A model generated the notes under the pieces. That model saw nothing but the letters and a program-made list of their open reading frames with translations. It was not told the origin of the DNA and did not search any database. The translations under genes and the position numbers were made by a program. DNA of 64,000 nucleotides from a virus: positions 1-64,000 of IMG/VR virus record IMGVR_UViG_3300027710_001279. One strand, 5' to 3'. Positions 31,836-39,150 of the stretch are shown here, piece after piece. The first letter of the stretch is position 1. Every line of letters starts with the position of its first letter.

Positions 31836-32314
31836 GAAAAGAATGTATGAATCTGCTTCTTGCAGAAATGGTAGACAATGAGGATATCATCGTGTTAACT
31901 GCTGATCTAGGCTTTGGATTGTTAGATCAAATACAAAATACCTTTCCGGAACGTTTTCATAACGTAGGAGCCGCAGAGCAACTTATGATTGGGGCAGGAA
32001 TTGGACTTGCAGAAGCAGGTAAGATTCCTGTATGCTATAGTATGAGTTCGTTCCTATTGTATCGACCTTTTGAATTTTTGCGTAACTATGTTAATGCTGA
32101 ATGTGTTCCTGTTAAACTAATTGGTAGTGGTAGAGATAAAGATTATAGTCATGATGGACTAAGTCATTGGGCACATGATGATGAGCAGGTATTATCAGCG
32201 TTGCCTAACATTAAAATTTACAAACCAGAAAGTATCGAAGAGTTGGAACGTATCTGGCCAGACTTCATTAATAGTCTCGAACCTGCTTACTTAAACTTAA
32301 CAAGAAAGATTTAA
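31832..32314 (+). CDS. Transketolase-like, pyrimidine-binding half
   Basis: A 160-residue protein equal to the central (Pyr) domain of transketolase: IIVLTADLGFGLLDQIQNTFPERFHNVGAAEQLMIGAGIGLAEAG includes the catalytic Glu in AAEQ that activates ThDP. The third transketolase domain is absent. It overlaps the first half by 4 nt, so the halves should be made together. Confidence 0.85.
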   Translation: MRKECMNLLLAEMVDNEDIIVLTADLGFGLLDQIQNTFPERFHNVGAAEQLMIGAGIGLAEAGKIPVCYSMSSFLLYRPFEFLRNYVNAECVPVKLIGSGRDKDYSHDGLSHWAHDDEQVLSALPNIKIYKPESIEELERIWPDFINSLEPAYLNLTRKI

Positions 32315-32315
32315 A

Positions 32316-32978
32316 ATGTACGCTGTTATATCAATGCACACTCCAGACTATCAGCCATTGGCAGACTATACCTGGACTAAGAACAAATTAGAGTATACAG
32401 AACGGCACGGCTATGCCGCACACTGTAAAACTGATGATTTCAGACTGCCTAAAAATCAAGTAGGTGGAGAGAAGTTGCGTCTGTTCCGTGAATACTTTGA
32501 TTCTAATCCCGGAGTAGAATGGATTTGGTGGTTAGAGACTGATACTCTAATCACAAACTTCAATACTAAAATTGAAGATCTAATCGATAACAACTACCAC
32601 TTTATTATTGGGACTGATGGCAACGGATTAAATGCAGGCAGTTTCTTTTTGCGTAATAGTCCAGAAGGTAACGCATATCTTAATTGGTTAATTTCTGTAT
32701 GGCCTAAATATCAGAATCATCATTTCTATGAGCAGCAGGCTATGATTGATAGCACAAGCATGCCTGAGTGGTCGCCTATTATCAAAGTAGAGCCACAGTA
32801 TAAATTCAATGCACACGACTGCTGGCCCAATCAATGGCAACCAGGATTTGGTGTAGACAAGCTAGGAGAACGTGCTTGGTGGGAACCAGGAGATACCGTT
32901 GTACACTGGCCTGGTTCAAGTTTGCAAACAAGACTAGGAAGACAGATCCCTTACTATATGCCCAAGGTGGTTAGATGA
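32316..32978 (+). CDS. GT34-like glycosyltransferase, copy 2
   Basis: A 220-residue GT-A transferase parallel to the gene at 27702: PDYQPLADYTWTKNKLEYTERHGY, then WIWWLETDTLITNFNTKIEDLI with ETDTLITN as the DxD-type site, FYEQQAMIDS, and GDTVVHWPGSS at the end. Galactosyl/mannosyl transferase GMA12/MNN10 type. The two copies may add different sugars to one glycan. Confidence 0.78.
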   Translation: MYAVISMHTPDYQPLADYTWTKNKLEYTERHGYAAHCKTDDFRLPKNQVGGEKLRLFREYFDSNPGVEWIWWLETDTLITNFNTKIEDLIDNNYHFIIGTDGNGLNAGSFFLRNSPEGNAYLNWLISVWPKYQNHHFYEQQAMIDSTSMPEWSPIIKVEPQYKFNAHDCWPNQWQPGFGVDKLGERAWWEPGDTVVHWPGSSLQTRLGRQIPYYMPKVVR

Positions 32979-33847
32979 GAAAAGTCTACGATTGTTTTAC
33001 ATTCTTTAATGAACTTGATCTTTTAGAACTTCGATTAAGTGAATGTTATGATAGTGCAGATTATTTTGTAATTGCAGAAGCTAATAAAACATTCTCCGGT
33101 AACAACAAAAGATTTATCCTAGAAGATAATTGGGATAGATACAAGGCATTCCACGATAAGATCATTTACATTAAAGTTGATGATATGCCCGAAGGTCCTA
33201 ATGCATGGGCAAGAGAATACCATCAGCGCAATGCATTGATTCGCGGATTAGGCAATGCGGCAGACAATGATGTTGTAGCATTAACAGACTGCGATGAAGT
33301 ATTACGTCCAAGAACGTTAAACATTCTACGCAACGATACAGAGCATTCAATTTGGATCTGTCGTCATCCTATGTTTTATTTTAAACTAAACTACTTAATG
33401 ACACAACCTAAATCGTATCATGTTAATCCCATGGCAGTTCTTAAAAAGAATTTAACTGGTTTTCAGAATTTGCGTAATCATATGGTAGGTTGGGCATACC
33501 AACAACCGGATGATTACAACACCAACGAAGTTTGTACCATTCAGCACAGTGGTTGGCATTTTACCTATCTAGGCGATACTAAACATGCCGCAACTAAGTT
33601 GCTTAACTTTGCACACACAGAATCACAACACTGGGCCAGTAAGATTGATATCAATGAGATTATGACACGCAAAGGCGGCATTGATCCAAATAGCCCAGAA
33701 AGATTTGAATACATAGAATTAGATGAATACTTTCCAAAGACTGTATTAAACAATTTAGATCGTTGGAAAGATTACATCATCACAAATCCTGCAGTTAGCA
33801 TTAAGAACTATGTGCCTTCTCTAAACTTAGATGAAATTTACAAATGA
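32975..33847 (+). CDS. GT17-like glycosyltransferase
   Basis: A 290-residue protein with the GT17 pattern: VYDCFTFFNELDLLELRL at the N-terminus, DYFVIAEANKTFSGN, then ALTDCDEVLRPRTLNIL with the acidic DCDE motif. GT17 members in eukaryotes add bisecting GlcNAc; in phages and bacteria they sit in glycan clusters with unknown acceptors. Overlaps its neighbours on both sides by 4 nt. Confidence 0.82.
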   Translation: MRKVYDCFTFFNELDLLELRLSECYDSADYFVIAEANKTFSGNNKRFILEDNWDRYKAFHDKIIYIKVDDMPEGPNAWAREYHQRNALIRGLGNAADNDVVALTDCDEVLRPRTLNILRNDTEHSIWICRHPMFYFKLNYLMTQPKSYHVNPMAVLKKNLTGFQNLRNHMVGWAYQQPDDYNTNEVCTIQHSGWHFTYLGDTKHAATKLLNFAHTESQHWASKIDINEIMTRKGGIDPNSPERFEYIELDEYFPKTVLNNLDRWKDYIITNPAVSIKNYVPSLNLDEIYK

Positions 33848-34644
33848 AAATATTAATAACCGGTGCTAGGGGATTTGTTGGAAGTTTCATTGCTAGGCAT
33901 CTAGCAGAAAAACATACACTATTAACTCCTACAAGACAAGAGTTAGATCTTACAAACTTAGAACAGGTAGAGGATTGGTTCAGCAACAACGAAGTCGATG
34001 TAGTTGTGCATTGTGCGTTGAGTGGGCGCGAAGTTTTGTCTAGCACCGAACCACAATATCTAAGTGATGGTTTGTTGATGTTCCGTAATCTTTGGTTGCA
34101 AAAACCCAGATATAAAAGATTTGTACACTTGGGCACAGCCTACGAATTTGATCTAACTAAAAATAACAACAATGTATTAGAACATGAGTTTGTTCATCAC
34201 ATACCAAGAACAAGTTACGGTTATGCTAAAAACATTGCGGCAAGGATTATACGAGATACACCAGGCTTTTATAACTTAAAGTTATTTGGAGTGTTTCACG
34301 AAACTGAAAGTTCTAACAGATTCTTTCAAAGGGTAAAACAACAGGATGAAGTTATAATCAACAACGACATTTATTTGGATTACATTTATCTGCCTGACAT
34401 ACTACCCATGCTTGAACGCATGGTAGAAGGACACAGCCAACATTCCGATGTTAACATGGTATACACCCATAAATATCGACTAAGTGAGATGGCAGAAATA
34501 TTGTGCAACAATTTAGGTTTGCCACTAACAAAGATTAAAATTAAAAATTCAGCAGGCAATAATTTAACAGGAGACAGCGTAGTGTTGTCTAGTTATAATT
34601 TTAAACTAGTTGGATTAGAACAAGGACTAAGGAATTATAAATGA
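33844..34644 (+). CDS. NAD-dependent sugar epimerase/reductase, RmlD-like
   Basis: A 266-residue extended SDR: ILITGARGFVGSFIARHLAEKH, then PTRQELDLTNLEQVEDWFSNNEVDVVVHCA as in RmlD/GDP-fucose synthases, HLGTAYEFD, and YGYAKNIAARI (YxxxK). It resembles GDP-L-fucose synthase/RmlD-type reductases that finish deoxysugar synthesis. With RmlB and RmlC in the block, reduction of a dTDP-4-keto sugar is a reasonable guess. Confidence 0.78.
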   Translation: MKILITGARGFVGSFIARHLAEKHTLLTPTRQELDLTNLEQVEDWFSNNEVDVVVHCALSGREVLSSTEPQYLSDGLLMFRNLWLQKPRYKRFVHLGTAYEFDLTKNNNNVLEHEFVHHIPRTSYGYAKNIAARIIRDTPGFYNLKLFGVFHETESSNRFFQRVKQQDEVIINNDIYLDYIYLPDILPMLERMVEGHSQHSDVNMVYTHKYRLSEMAEILCNNLGLPLTKIKIKNSAGNNLTGDSVVLSSYNFKLVGLEQGLRNYK

Positions 34645-35579
34645 AAGTTGTTTACGTTACCGGTTGTTTAGGTTTTATTGGTTACCATGTAACTAAAAAA
34701 TGTCTAGACAAAGGTTGGTATGTCATAGGCGTCGACAAGGAAACCTATGCTGCCAATCTACAGTTCTTACCAGAACTACAGGCCTACCCAAAATTTAAAT
34801 ATATTAAACAAGACATTCGTGACATCACATATTTGTTAGACTGTGATTATGTTATCAATACTGCCGCAGAAAGTCACGTTGACAATTCAATTGTTGGCAG
34901 TGAAGTATTCTTAAACAGTAACATCTACGGTGTTCATAATCTTTTACAAAACTTACAAAAGAATAAGTTCAAGGTTCCTACACTACTGCATTTTTCAACT
35001 GATGAAGTCTACGGTGATATTGTAGAAGGCAGTCACACTGAAACAGATATCCTAAAGCCTAGTAACCCATACTCTGCAACCAAAGCGGCTGCTGACATGT
35101 TGATCAGTGCTTGGGCTCGTACACATAACATTCCCTGGGTTATTGTACGCCCTACTAATAACTACGGCATTGGACAGTATGTTGAGAAGCTAATCCCCAA
35201 GGCTGTCAAATACTTGAGCATTGGTCGCAAGATTCCCCTGCACGAAAACGGCACTCCCAGACGCACATGGTTGCATGTTAGTGACACAGCAAACGCTATC
35301 ATCCATATTGTTGAAAGCGGAGTAACTGGTGAGATCTTTAACATCAGCGGTAACAGCGAAGACAGCAATATCAATATTGCTAAAAAGATTATTAAACAAG
35401 TCACTGGCACTGAAAACTATGATGACCATATTGACTTCAGTTGGGGACGTAAAGGACAAGATGTCCGTTACAGCATCGACGACAGTAAACTACAGGCATT
35501 AGGTTGGAAGGCACAGGCTAACTTTGATGAAGAACTGGCTAAAATTGTAGACTATTATAAAAATAACTTTGTTTGGTAA
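34641..35579 (+). CDS. rmlB: dTDP-glucose 4,6-dehydratase (RmlB-like)
   Basis: A 312-residue extended SDR with RmlB features: YVTGCLGFIGYHV, GVDKETYAANLQFL (compare YAGNLxNL), AAESHVDNSI, FSTDEVYGD with catalytic Thr-Asp-Glu, YSATKAAADML (YxxxK), RPTNNYGIGQYVEKLIPKAV, and the C-terminal ENGTPRRTWLHVSD. It converts dTDP-glucose to dTDP-4-keto-6-deoxyglucose. No thymidylyltransferase (RmlA) is in the window. Confidence 0.9.
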   Translation: MKVVYVTGCLGFIGYHVTKKCLDKGWYVIGVDKETYAANLQFLPELQAYPKFKYIKQDIRDITYLLDCDYVINTAAESHVDNSIVGSEVFLNSNIYGVHNLLQNLQKNKFKVPTLLHFSTDEVYGDIVEGSHTETDILKPSNPYSATKAAADMLISAWARTHNIPWVIVRPTNNYGIGQYVEKLIPKAVKYLSIGRKIPLHENGTPRRTWLHVSDTANAIIHIVESGVTGEIFNISGNSEDSNINIAKKIIKQVTGTENYDDHIDFSWGRKGQDVRYSIDDSKLQALGWKAQANFDEELAKIVDYYKNNFVW

Positions 35580-35582
35580 AAT

Positions 35583-36284
35583 ATGAAAAAGAACCTTTTA
35601 ATTATCCCTGCGGGACCTAATGCACTATTTCAACAGTGGAGCGACTATTCAAACTGTAATTTTGATCTAGTAGTTCTTAATTGGAGTTCTGCTCCACTGA
35701 CTAACTTAGAACATGCTGCCTTTGTAGAAACTACTCCAGGACAGAAGTGGAAAATTGTTGCAGACTTTGCCAGCAAGCAAGATTTAAGTCGTTACGAATA
35801 CATTTGGATACTAGACGACGATTGCCTAACTACTCCAGAAGGTGTTGAAGCTACATTTAATTTCTGCAAGGAAAACAATTTGGATATGGCGCAACCAGCA
35901 CTAACCCCGGACAGCTCCCGCACTCATCCTAGCACATTTTTAATTCCCGGTGCAAAGATGCATATTACTGACACAGTAGAAATTATGGCACCTATCTTTA
36001 GTAAGGCAGCTTGGCCAGTATGTTCAGAACACTTTGGCAAGATGCCAGCTGGTGTAGGTTACGGTCTTGAAGGATATTGGGCAGGTGTTCTTGACAGTAA
36101 ATCAGGTACAACTAAGTTTGGTGGACAAGTAGCTGTCATTGACTTATATCCAGTAAAGCATACAAAGACAGTAACTGGACCTGCTGAATACGCAAGAATG
36201 GGCATTAACCCAGATGATGACGGACACTACTTTGCTAATCTCGGGCACGGTTGGACATTTAACACTATTGAAGTCATAATGTGA
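35583..36284 (+). CDS. DUF707-like glycosyltransferase-fold protein
   Basis: A 233-residue protein. NLLIIPAGPNALFQQW at the start, YIWILDDDCLTTPEGVEATFNFCKENNLDMAQPAL in the middle and VIDLYPVKHTKTVTG near the end fit DUF707, a GT-A-like family with an acidic metal motif (LDDD). It probably transfers a sugar in the same glycan pathway. Overlaps the next start by 4 nt. Confidence 0.7.
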   Translation: MKKNLLIIPAGPNALFQQWSDYSNCNFDLVVLNWSSAPLTNLEHAAFVETTPGQKWKIVADFASKQDLSRYEYIWILDDDCLTTPEGVEATFNFCKENNLDMAQPALTPDSSRTHPSTFLIPGAKMHITDTVEIMAPIFSKAAWPVCSEHFGKMPAGVGYGLEGYWAGVLDSKSGTTKFGGQVAVIDLYPVKHTKTVTGPAEYARMGINPDDDGHYFANLGHGWTFNTIEVIM

Positions 36285-36766
36285 TTGCAATAACAGGCCA
36301 TACTCAAGGCATAGGAAAATGTGCCTTTGAAAGATTGAGTCCTAACATAATAGGTTTTAGCAAGTCTACCGGATATGACATTACTAATTTTTTTGATCGT
36401 AAACGGATCATAGATGAATCTGTAAACTGTGATATCTTTATAAACAATGCTACAGCAGAGTTTGGTCAAACATTATTGTTTTTAGAATTGTTTGATGCAT
36501 GGAAACATACTAATAAAACTATTATCAATGTTGGTAGTAGAATTGCAGAAGTATTAGTATTACCAAATACTCATCAACACTTATTAAAGTATCAAGCTGA
36601 AAAACTTATTTTAAAAGAAATGAGCAATAGAGTAGTCGGGTTGTGTAAAGTTAAATATAAATGGTTTGGTTATGTAGGTACAGAAAAGATACTAAAAAAA
36701 TATCCGCATTTTACAGAACAAGATTACATCACAGAAGATCAAGCAGTTAACATAATACTTTCATGA
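36281..36766 (+). CDS. Short SDR-type oxidoreductase, 161 residues
   Basis: IAITGHTQGIGKCAFERL gives the TGxxxGIG cofactor loop, DIFINNATAEFGQT the NNA motif, and YQAEKLILKEM the catalytic YxxxK. It is much shorter than classical SDRs (about 250), lacking much of the substrate domain; similar mini-SDRs occur in T4-like marine phages. Substrate unknown. Confidence 0.72.
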   Translation: MIAITGHTQGIGKCAFERLSPNIIGFSKSTGYDITNFFDRKRIIDESVNCDIFINNATAEFGQTLLFLELFDAWKHTNKTIINVGSRIAEVLVLPNTHQHLLKYQAEKLILKEMSNRVVGLCKVKYKWFGYVGTEKILKKYPHFTEQDYITEDQAVNIILS

Positions 36767-37248
36767 TAAAAAAAGTAATAGATACTATCAACGTTGATCC
36801 TATTTTAGATAGTTTTTTTAAACTTAATAAAGATATAGTATGGACAATTTATCCGCAAGGACAGCAAGTTGGATTACAATATAAACCAAACGAAGACCAT
36901 TGGTCAAGTGCAGTAGGAAAAAGTCAAGGTAAAGAACTAGAATACACTGAATTAAATCCTTTCTTTAAAGATACAATATTCGAAACTATTATTAACCAAT
37001 ATAATTTAAAAAGAACTAGATTAATGTGGGTTAATCCAAAATCATGTTATAGCTTACACCAAGATGAAACTCCAAGGATTCATATTCCATTGATTACAAA
37101 CTCCGAATGTTATTTTTTATTCCCACCCGGAATGATGTTTTGCTTAGATGTAAATTCAGTATGGTGGGTAAATACAAAATTAAAACATACATTCTTAAAT
37201 TGTTCAGAAGAACCAAGATTACATCTTGTTGGAGTAATTGAAAAATAA
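36763..37248 (+). CDS. Asp/Asn hydroxylase-like Fe(II)/2-oxoglutarate oxygenase
   Basis: A 161-residue double-stranded beta-helix protein with SLHQDETPRIHIPLI (HxD metal pair), VWWVNTKLKHTFLN (distal His) and EPRLHLVGVI (2-oxoglutarate-binding Arg). This is the AspH arrangement. Closes the sugar island. Probably hydroxylates a peptide or small molecule; substrate not inferable. Confidence 0.72.
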   Translation: MIKKVIDTINVDPILDSFFKLNKDIVWTIYPQGQQVGLQYKPNEDHWSSAVGKSQGKELEYTELNPFFKDTIFETIINQYNLKRTRLMWVNPKSCYSLHQDETPRIHIPLITNSECYFLFPPGMMFCLDVNSVWWVNTKLKHTFLNCSEEPRLHLVGVIEK

Positions 37249-37255
37249 CCCAAAT

Positions 37256-37275
37256 GTGTTGTAAAAATACAACAC
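37256..37275. repeat. Palindrome GTGTTGTA-AAAA-TACAACAC, copy 1
   Basis: Perfect 8-bp arms around AAAA, 9 bp upstream of the -35 box at 37285. The core GTTGTA-AAAA-TACAAC recurs at 37805-37820, also upstream of a strong promoter. Operator or weak terminator. Confidence 0.6.
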
Positions 37276-37284
37276 TAAAAGAGG

Positions 37285-37313
37285 TTGACAAGTTGGTAAA
37301 ACCGTGTTATAAT
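37285..37313 (+). promoter_or_regulatory. sigma70 consensus promoter
   Basis: TTGACA (37285-37290), 17-bp spacer, TATAAT (37308-37313). Nearly identical over about 30 bp to the promoter at 42913. The next ATG (37323) is 9 nt past the -10. Confidence 0.88.
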
Positions 37314-37322
37314 ATATGTAAC

Positions 37323-37508
37323 ATGATTAATATACACCCAACACTTAACCCACTTGAAGTTATCCTTGTCGAAGAGGATATGGCTAAAAAGGGGATTACA
37401 CACTATACAATGACACAGGGCAACGACTGCATCTGGGTCTACTATGGTCCAATGAACCTCTATTATATATTTAAAGAAGGACGTATTCATGACATCCAAA
37501 TTGATTAA
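37323..37508 (+). CDS. Small unknown protein, 61 residues
   Basis: MINIHPTLNPLEVILVEEDMAKKGITHYTM with an NDCIWVYYGPMNLYYIF strand-like end. I choose ATG 37323 because the longer frame from 37254 would include the promoter. With at most a 2-3 nt leader the mRNA would be nearly leaderless. No family recognised. It overlaps the following gene by about 20 nt. Confidence 0.6.
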   Translation: MINIHPTLNPLEVILVEEDMAKKGITHYTMTQGNDCIWVYYGPMNLYYIFKEGRIHDIQID

Positions 37509-37698
37509 AGTTATGCAAGAGACCACAGAGTGGTCCGATGGTGGCTCCAATCACACGTATATATTTAAAGATAAGCCCACAGGTCGTAGTGCCGCGGCCA
37601 TTGCCTACATACCGGCAGGTTCTAAGATAGTGCAACGTTTCAAGAAGCCTATTAACTTAGACCTTAAGGGCAGGACGTTTGTAGAGTTGACAGACTGA
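37489..37698 (+). CDS. Small unknown protein, 69 residues
   Basis: MTSKLIKVMQETTEWSDGGSNHTYIF, then a basic strand-rich half (PAGSKIVQRFKKPINLDLKGRTFVEL). GGACG precedes the ATG. The -35 element for the tRNA-Arg promoter overlaps its last codons. No family recognised. Confidence 0.62.
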   Translation: MTSKLIKVMQETTEWSDGGSNHTYIFKDKPTGRSAAAIAYIPAGSKIVQRFKKPINLDLKGRTFVELTD

Positions 37699-37715
37699 TA
37701 ATTTTCTAGTATAAT
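37687..37715 (+). promoter_or_regulatory. sigma70 consensus promoter for tRNA-Arg
   Basis: TTGACA (37687-37692), 17-bp spacer, TATAAT (37710-37715), placing the start about 7 nt on, at the first base of tRNA-Arg. Confidence 0.85.
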
Positions 37716-37722
37716 AAGACAA

Positions 37723-37799
37723 CTGACTGTAGCTCAACTGGATAGAGCAACAGCCTTCTAAGCTGTAGGTCGGGGGTTCGAGTCCCTCCAGTCAGGCCA
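37723..37799 (+). tRNA. tRNA-Arg (TCT)
   Basis: Acceptor CTGACTG/CAGTCAG, anticodon loop CTTCTAA, T-arm with TTCGAGT, encoded CCA. Confidence 0.95.
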
Positions 37800-37804
37800 A
37801 ATTC

Positions 37805-37820
37805 GTTGTAAAAATACAAC
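37805..37820. repeat. Palindrome GTTGTA-AAAA-TACAAC, copy 2
   Basis: Perfect 6-bp arms around AAAA, about 31 bp upstream of the promoter at 37852; see copy 1 at 37256. Confidence 0.55.
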
Positions 37821-37851
37821 AAAAATAATTTGCCAAAAATGCAAAAAGTGG

Positions 37852-37880
37852 TTGACAACGAGACTAAATAAATGTATAAT
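37852..37880 (+). promoter_or_regulatory. sigma70 consensus promoter
   Basis: TTGACA (37852-37857), 17-bp spacer, TATAAT (37875-37880). It drives the short unit that ends at the terminator near 38114. Confidence 0.87.
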
Positions 37881-37938
37881 TAACACATAGACAGCAATGA
37901 TGCTGTTTATGGAAACAAAAGGTTTTAAGAGAAATAAA

Positions 37939-38085
37939 ATGCAATCGTGCAATAAACATCAACAATTTAATACGATGCCCAAACAGGCAGGTGTAATAGC
38001 CTCCAATTGGTCAACGATTGATTGTGGTAGTTTATCATATGATCGCACACCAGAGATTACCAGGGTCCGGGAGGACTTAATGTAA
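37939..38085 (+). CDS. Possible small protein, 48 residues
   Basis: Between a consensus promoter and a terminator lies one short frame. ATG 37939 has AAGAGA upstream; an earlier in-frame ATG at 37897 lacks a ribosome-binding site. The peptide contains KQAGVIASNWSTIDCGSLSYDRTPEITRVRED. The transcript could instead be a non-coding RNA: CAGC-AATGAT-GCTG (37891-37904) folds near its start. Confidence 0.4.
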   Translation: MQSCNKHQQFNTMPKQAGVIASNWSTIDCGSLSYDRTPEITRVREDLM

Positions 38086-38113
38086 ATGTAAGTTTACACT
38101 TAAACTCCAAGGA

Positions 38114-38142
38114 CCCTAGGATTAAAACCCTGGGGTTTTTTG
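38114..38142 (+). terminator. Rho-independent terminator
   Basis: CCCTAGG (38114-38120) pairs with CCTGGGG (38129-38135) with one G-U, followed by TTTTTT. Confidence 0.8.
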
Positions 38143-38159
38143 TTTTTGGAAAAAGAAAA

Positions 38160-38321
38160 ATGATAGAACAAGATAAGAAGAAACAACGAGAAGTTGAGTT
38201 TATACAACAGTATACTCTATCCAAAGAAGATTTTCGTAAGATGGTCTTAGAAAAGATGGAACGTGCTAAGGTATATAGTCAAGCCGTTAGAAAGCGCGAG
38301 ATTGCTCAAGAGCGATTGTAG
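38160..38321 (+). CDS. Small charged helical protein, 53 residues
   Basis: MIEQDKKKQREVEFIQQYTLSKEDFRKMVLEKMERAKVYSQAVRKREIAQERL is here described only in outline: an almost entirely helical, Lys/Glu/Arg-rich chain ending in EIAQERL. GGAAAAAGAAAA precedes the ATG. It lies between a terminator and a structured non-coding stretch. Family unknown; a nucleic-acid- or polymerase-binding peptide is possible. Confidence 0.55.
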   Translation: MIEQDKKKQREVEFIQQYTLSKEDFRKMVLEKMERAKVYSQAVRKREIAQERL

Positions 38322-38327
38322 ACCGCA

Positions 38328-38540
38328 AAGTGTGAATAGGTAGCAACGCGAGCTACGGGATGCACTTAAAACATGTCTCAAATGGGCGGCAACTAGGATG
38401 GAATCCCTTGTGTGGGACTAAAAATCAGTTCGTATTAAAGCATTCTTTAAGAACAGGCAGCCTAAGTATTTTAGAGTGCTTTAATACACACTCTCTACTT
38501 CCGTTGACTGGAAGGACAGGGCACGTAGTGCCGAGAGTGT
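38328..38540 (+). ncRNA. Structured non-coding segment upstream of tRNA-Tyr
   Basis: Three foldable modules in tandem. (1) 38328-38367: AAGTGT/GCACTT closing GTAGC/GCTAC. (2) 38432-38487: a 15-bp helix GTATTAAAGCATTCT / AGAGTGCTTTAATAC with one G-U pair. (3) 38488-38540: ACACTCTC/GAGAGTGT closing two hairpins, CTTCC/GGAAG and GGCAC/GTGCC, a three-way junction. No credible frame or promoter inside. Complementarity is seen directly; that these are stable RNAs is inferred. Confidence 0.55.
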
Positions 38541-38550
38541 TATCTATTTT

Positions 38551-38637
38551 GGAGATGTAGGAAAATTGGTAACCCCAGTGGACTGTAAATCCGCCGCCCG
38601 AAAGGCACTACTGGTTCGACTCCAGTCGTCTCCACCA
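38551..38637 (+). tRNA. tRNA-Tyr (GTA)
   Basis: Type II tRNA with long variable arm; acceptor GGAGATG/CGTCTCC, anticodon loop CTGTAAA, encoded CCA. Confidence 0.95.
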
Positions 38638-38642
38638 AATTT

Positions 38643-38717
38643 GGTCCCATAGTATAGCGGTAAGTATAGCGGCTTGTCACGCCGTCGGCAGGGGTTCGAT
38701 TCCCCTTGGGACCGCCA
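38643..38717 (+). tRNA. tRNA-Asp (GTC)
   Basis: Acceptor GGTCCCA/TGGGACC, anticodon loop TTGTCAC, encoded CCA. Confidence 0.95.
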
Positions 38718-38723
38718 AATTAT

Positions 38724-38798
38724 GCTCGGTTCGTCTATCGGTAAGGACGCTAGCCTTTCAAGTTGGAAAGACGGGTTCGATTCCCGTACCGAGTACCA
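38724..38798 (+). tRNA. tRNA-Glu (TTC), copy 1
   Basis: Acceptor GCTCGGT/ACCGAGT, anticodon loop CTTTCAA, encoded CCA. A second Glu(TTC) lies at 40561. Confidence 0.93.
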
Positions 38799-38805
38799 AA
38801 TAATA

Positions 38806-38895
38806 GGAAGCGTGGCAGAGTCCGGCTTATTGCAACAGTCTTGAAAACTGTCGGCTCGAAAGGGTCCGTGAGTTCGAATCTCACCGCTTCCACCA
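38806..38895 (+). tRNA. tRNA-Ser (TGA)
   Basis: Type II; acceptor GGAAGCG/CGCTTCC, anticodon loop CTTGAAA, long variable arm, encoded CCA. Confidence 0.95.
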
Positions 38896-38902
38896 AAAGA
38901 GG

Positions 38903-38930
38903 TTGACATTCTACTTAATTCGTGTATAAT
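38903..38930 (+). promoter_or_regulatory. sigma70 promoter for the tRNA-like element
   Basis: TTGACA (38903-38908), 16-bp spacer, TATAAT (38925-38930); predicted start coincides with the first base of the tRNA-like element at 38938. Confidence 0.82.
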
Positions 38931-38937
38931 TATATAT

Positions 38938-39051
38938 GCGACCGTAAGTGGAATATGGCAGACCTCCCGCTATGCTCATAGCATAGAATGGGGACGGGGC
39001 GATGAGTCTAACTCGCAGCCTTTGCAGGTTCAAGCCCTGCCGGTCGTACCA
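38938..39051 (+). ncRNA. Long tRNA-like element (CAT loop, 114 nt)
   Basis: Acceptor GCGACCG/CGGTCGT (one G-U), discriminator A, encoded CCA, and a normal T-arm GCAGG-TTCAAGC-CCTGC make both ends tRNA-like. The middle is not canonical: a D-loop-like GGAATATGGCAGA, then an extended arm with CTATG-CTCATAG-CATAG (loop fits anticodon CAT) lengthened by CCC/GGG, then a second large arm with GAGT-CTA-ACTC closed by GGC/GCC. It may be a divergent type II tRNA or a tRNA mimic. Own promoter directly upstream. Confidence 0.6.
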
Positions 39052-39055
39052 AATT

Positions 39056-39146
39056 CGAGAGTGGGCAGGATGGTAATGCAGCTGATTGCTAATCAGTAGA
39101 CCAGCTTAAAACTGGTCACAGGGTTCGACTCCCTGACTCTCGGCCA
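39056..39146 (+). tRNA. tRNA-Ser (GCT)
   Basis: Type II; acceptor CGAGAGT/ACTCTCG, anticodon loop TTGCTAA, variable arm GACCAG/CTGGTC, encoded CCA. Confidence 0.95.
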
Positions 39147-39150
39147 ATTT

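Noticed and set aside
38544-38909. 121-residue minus-strand open frame across tRNA-Tyr, Asp, Glu and Ser
   Set aside because: It is the reverse complement of four tRNAs; its 'GEIRTHG / ESNP / WSRTS' segments are the well-known artefact of translating antisense tRNA T-arms.
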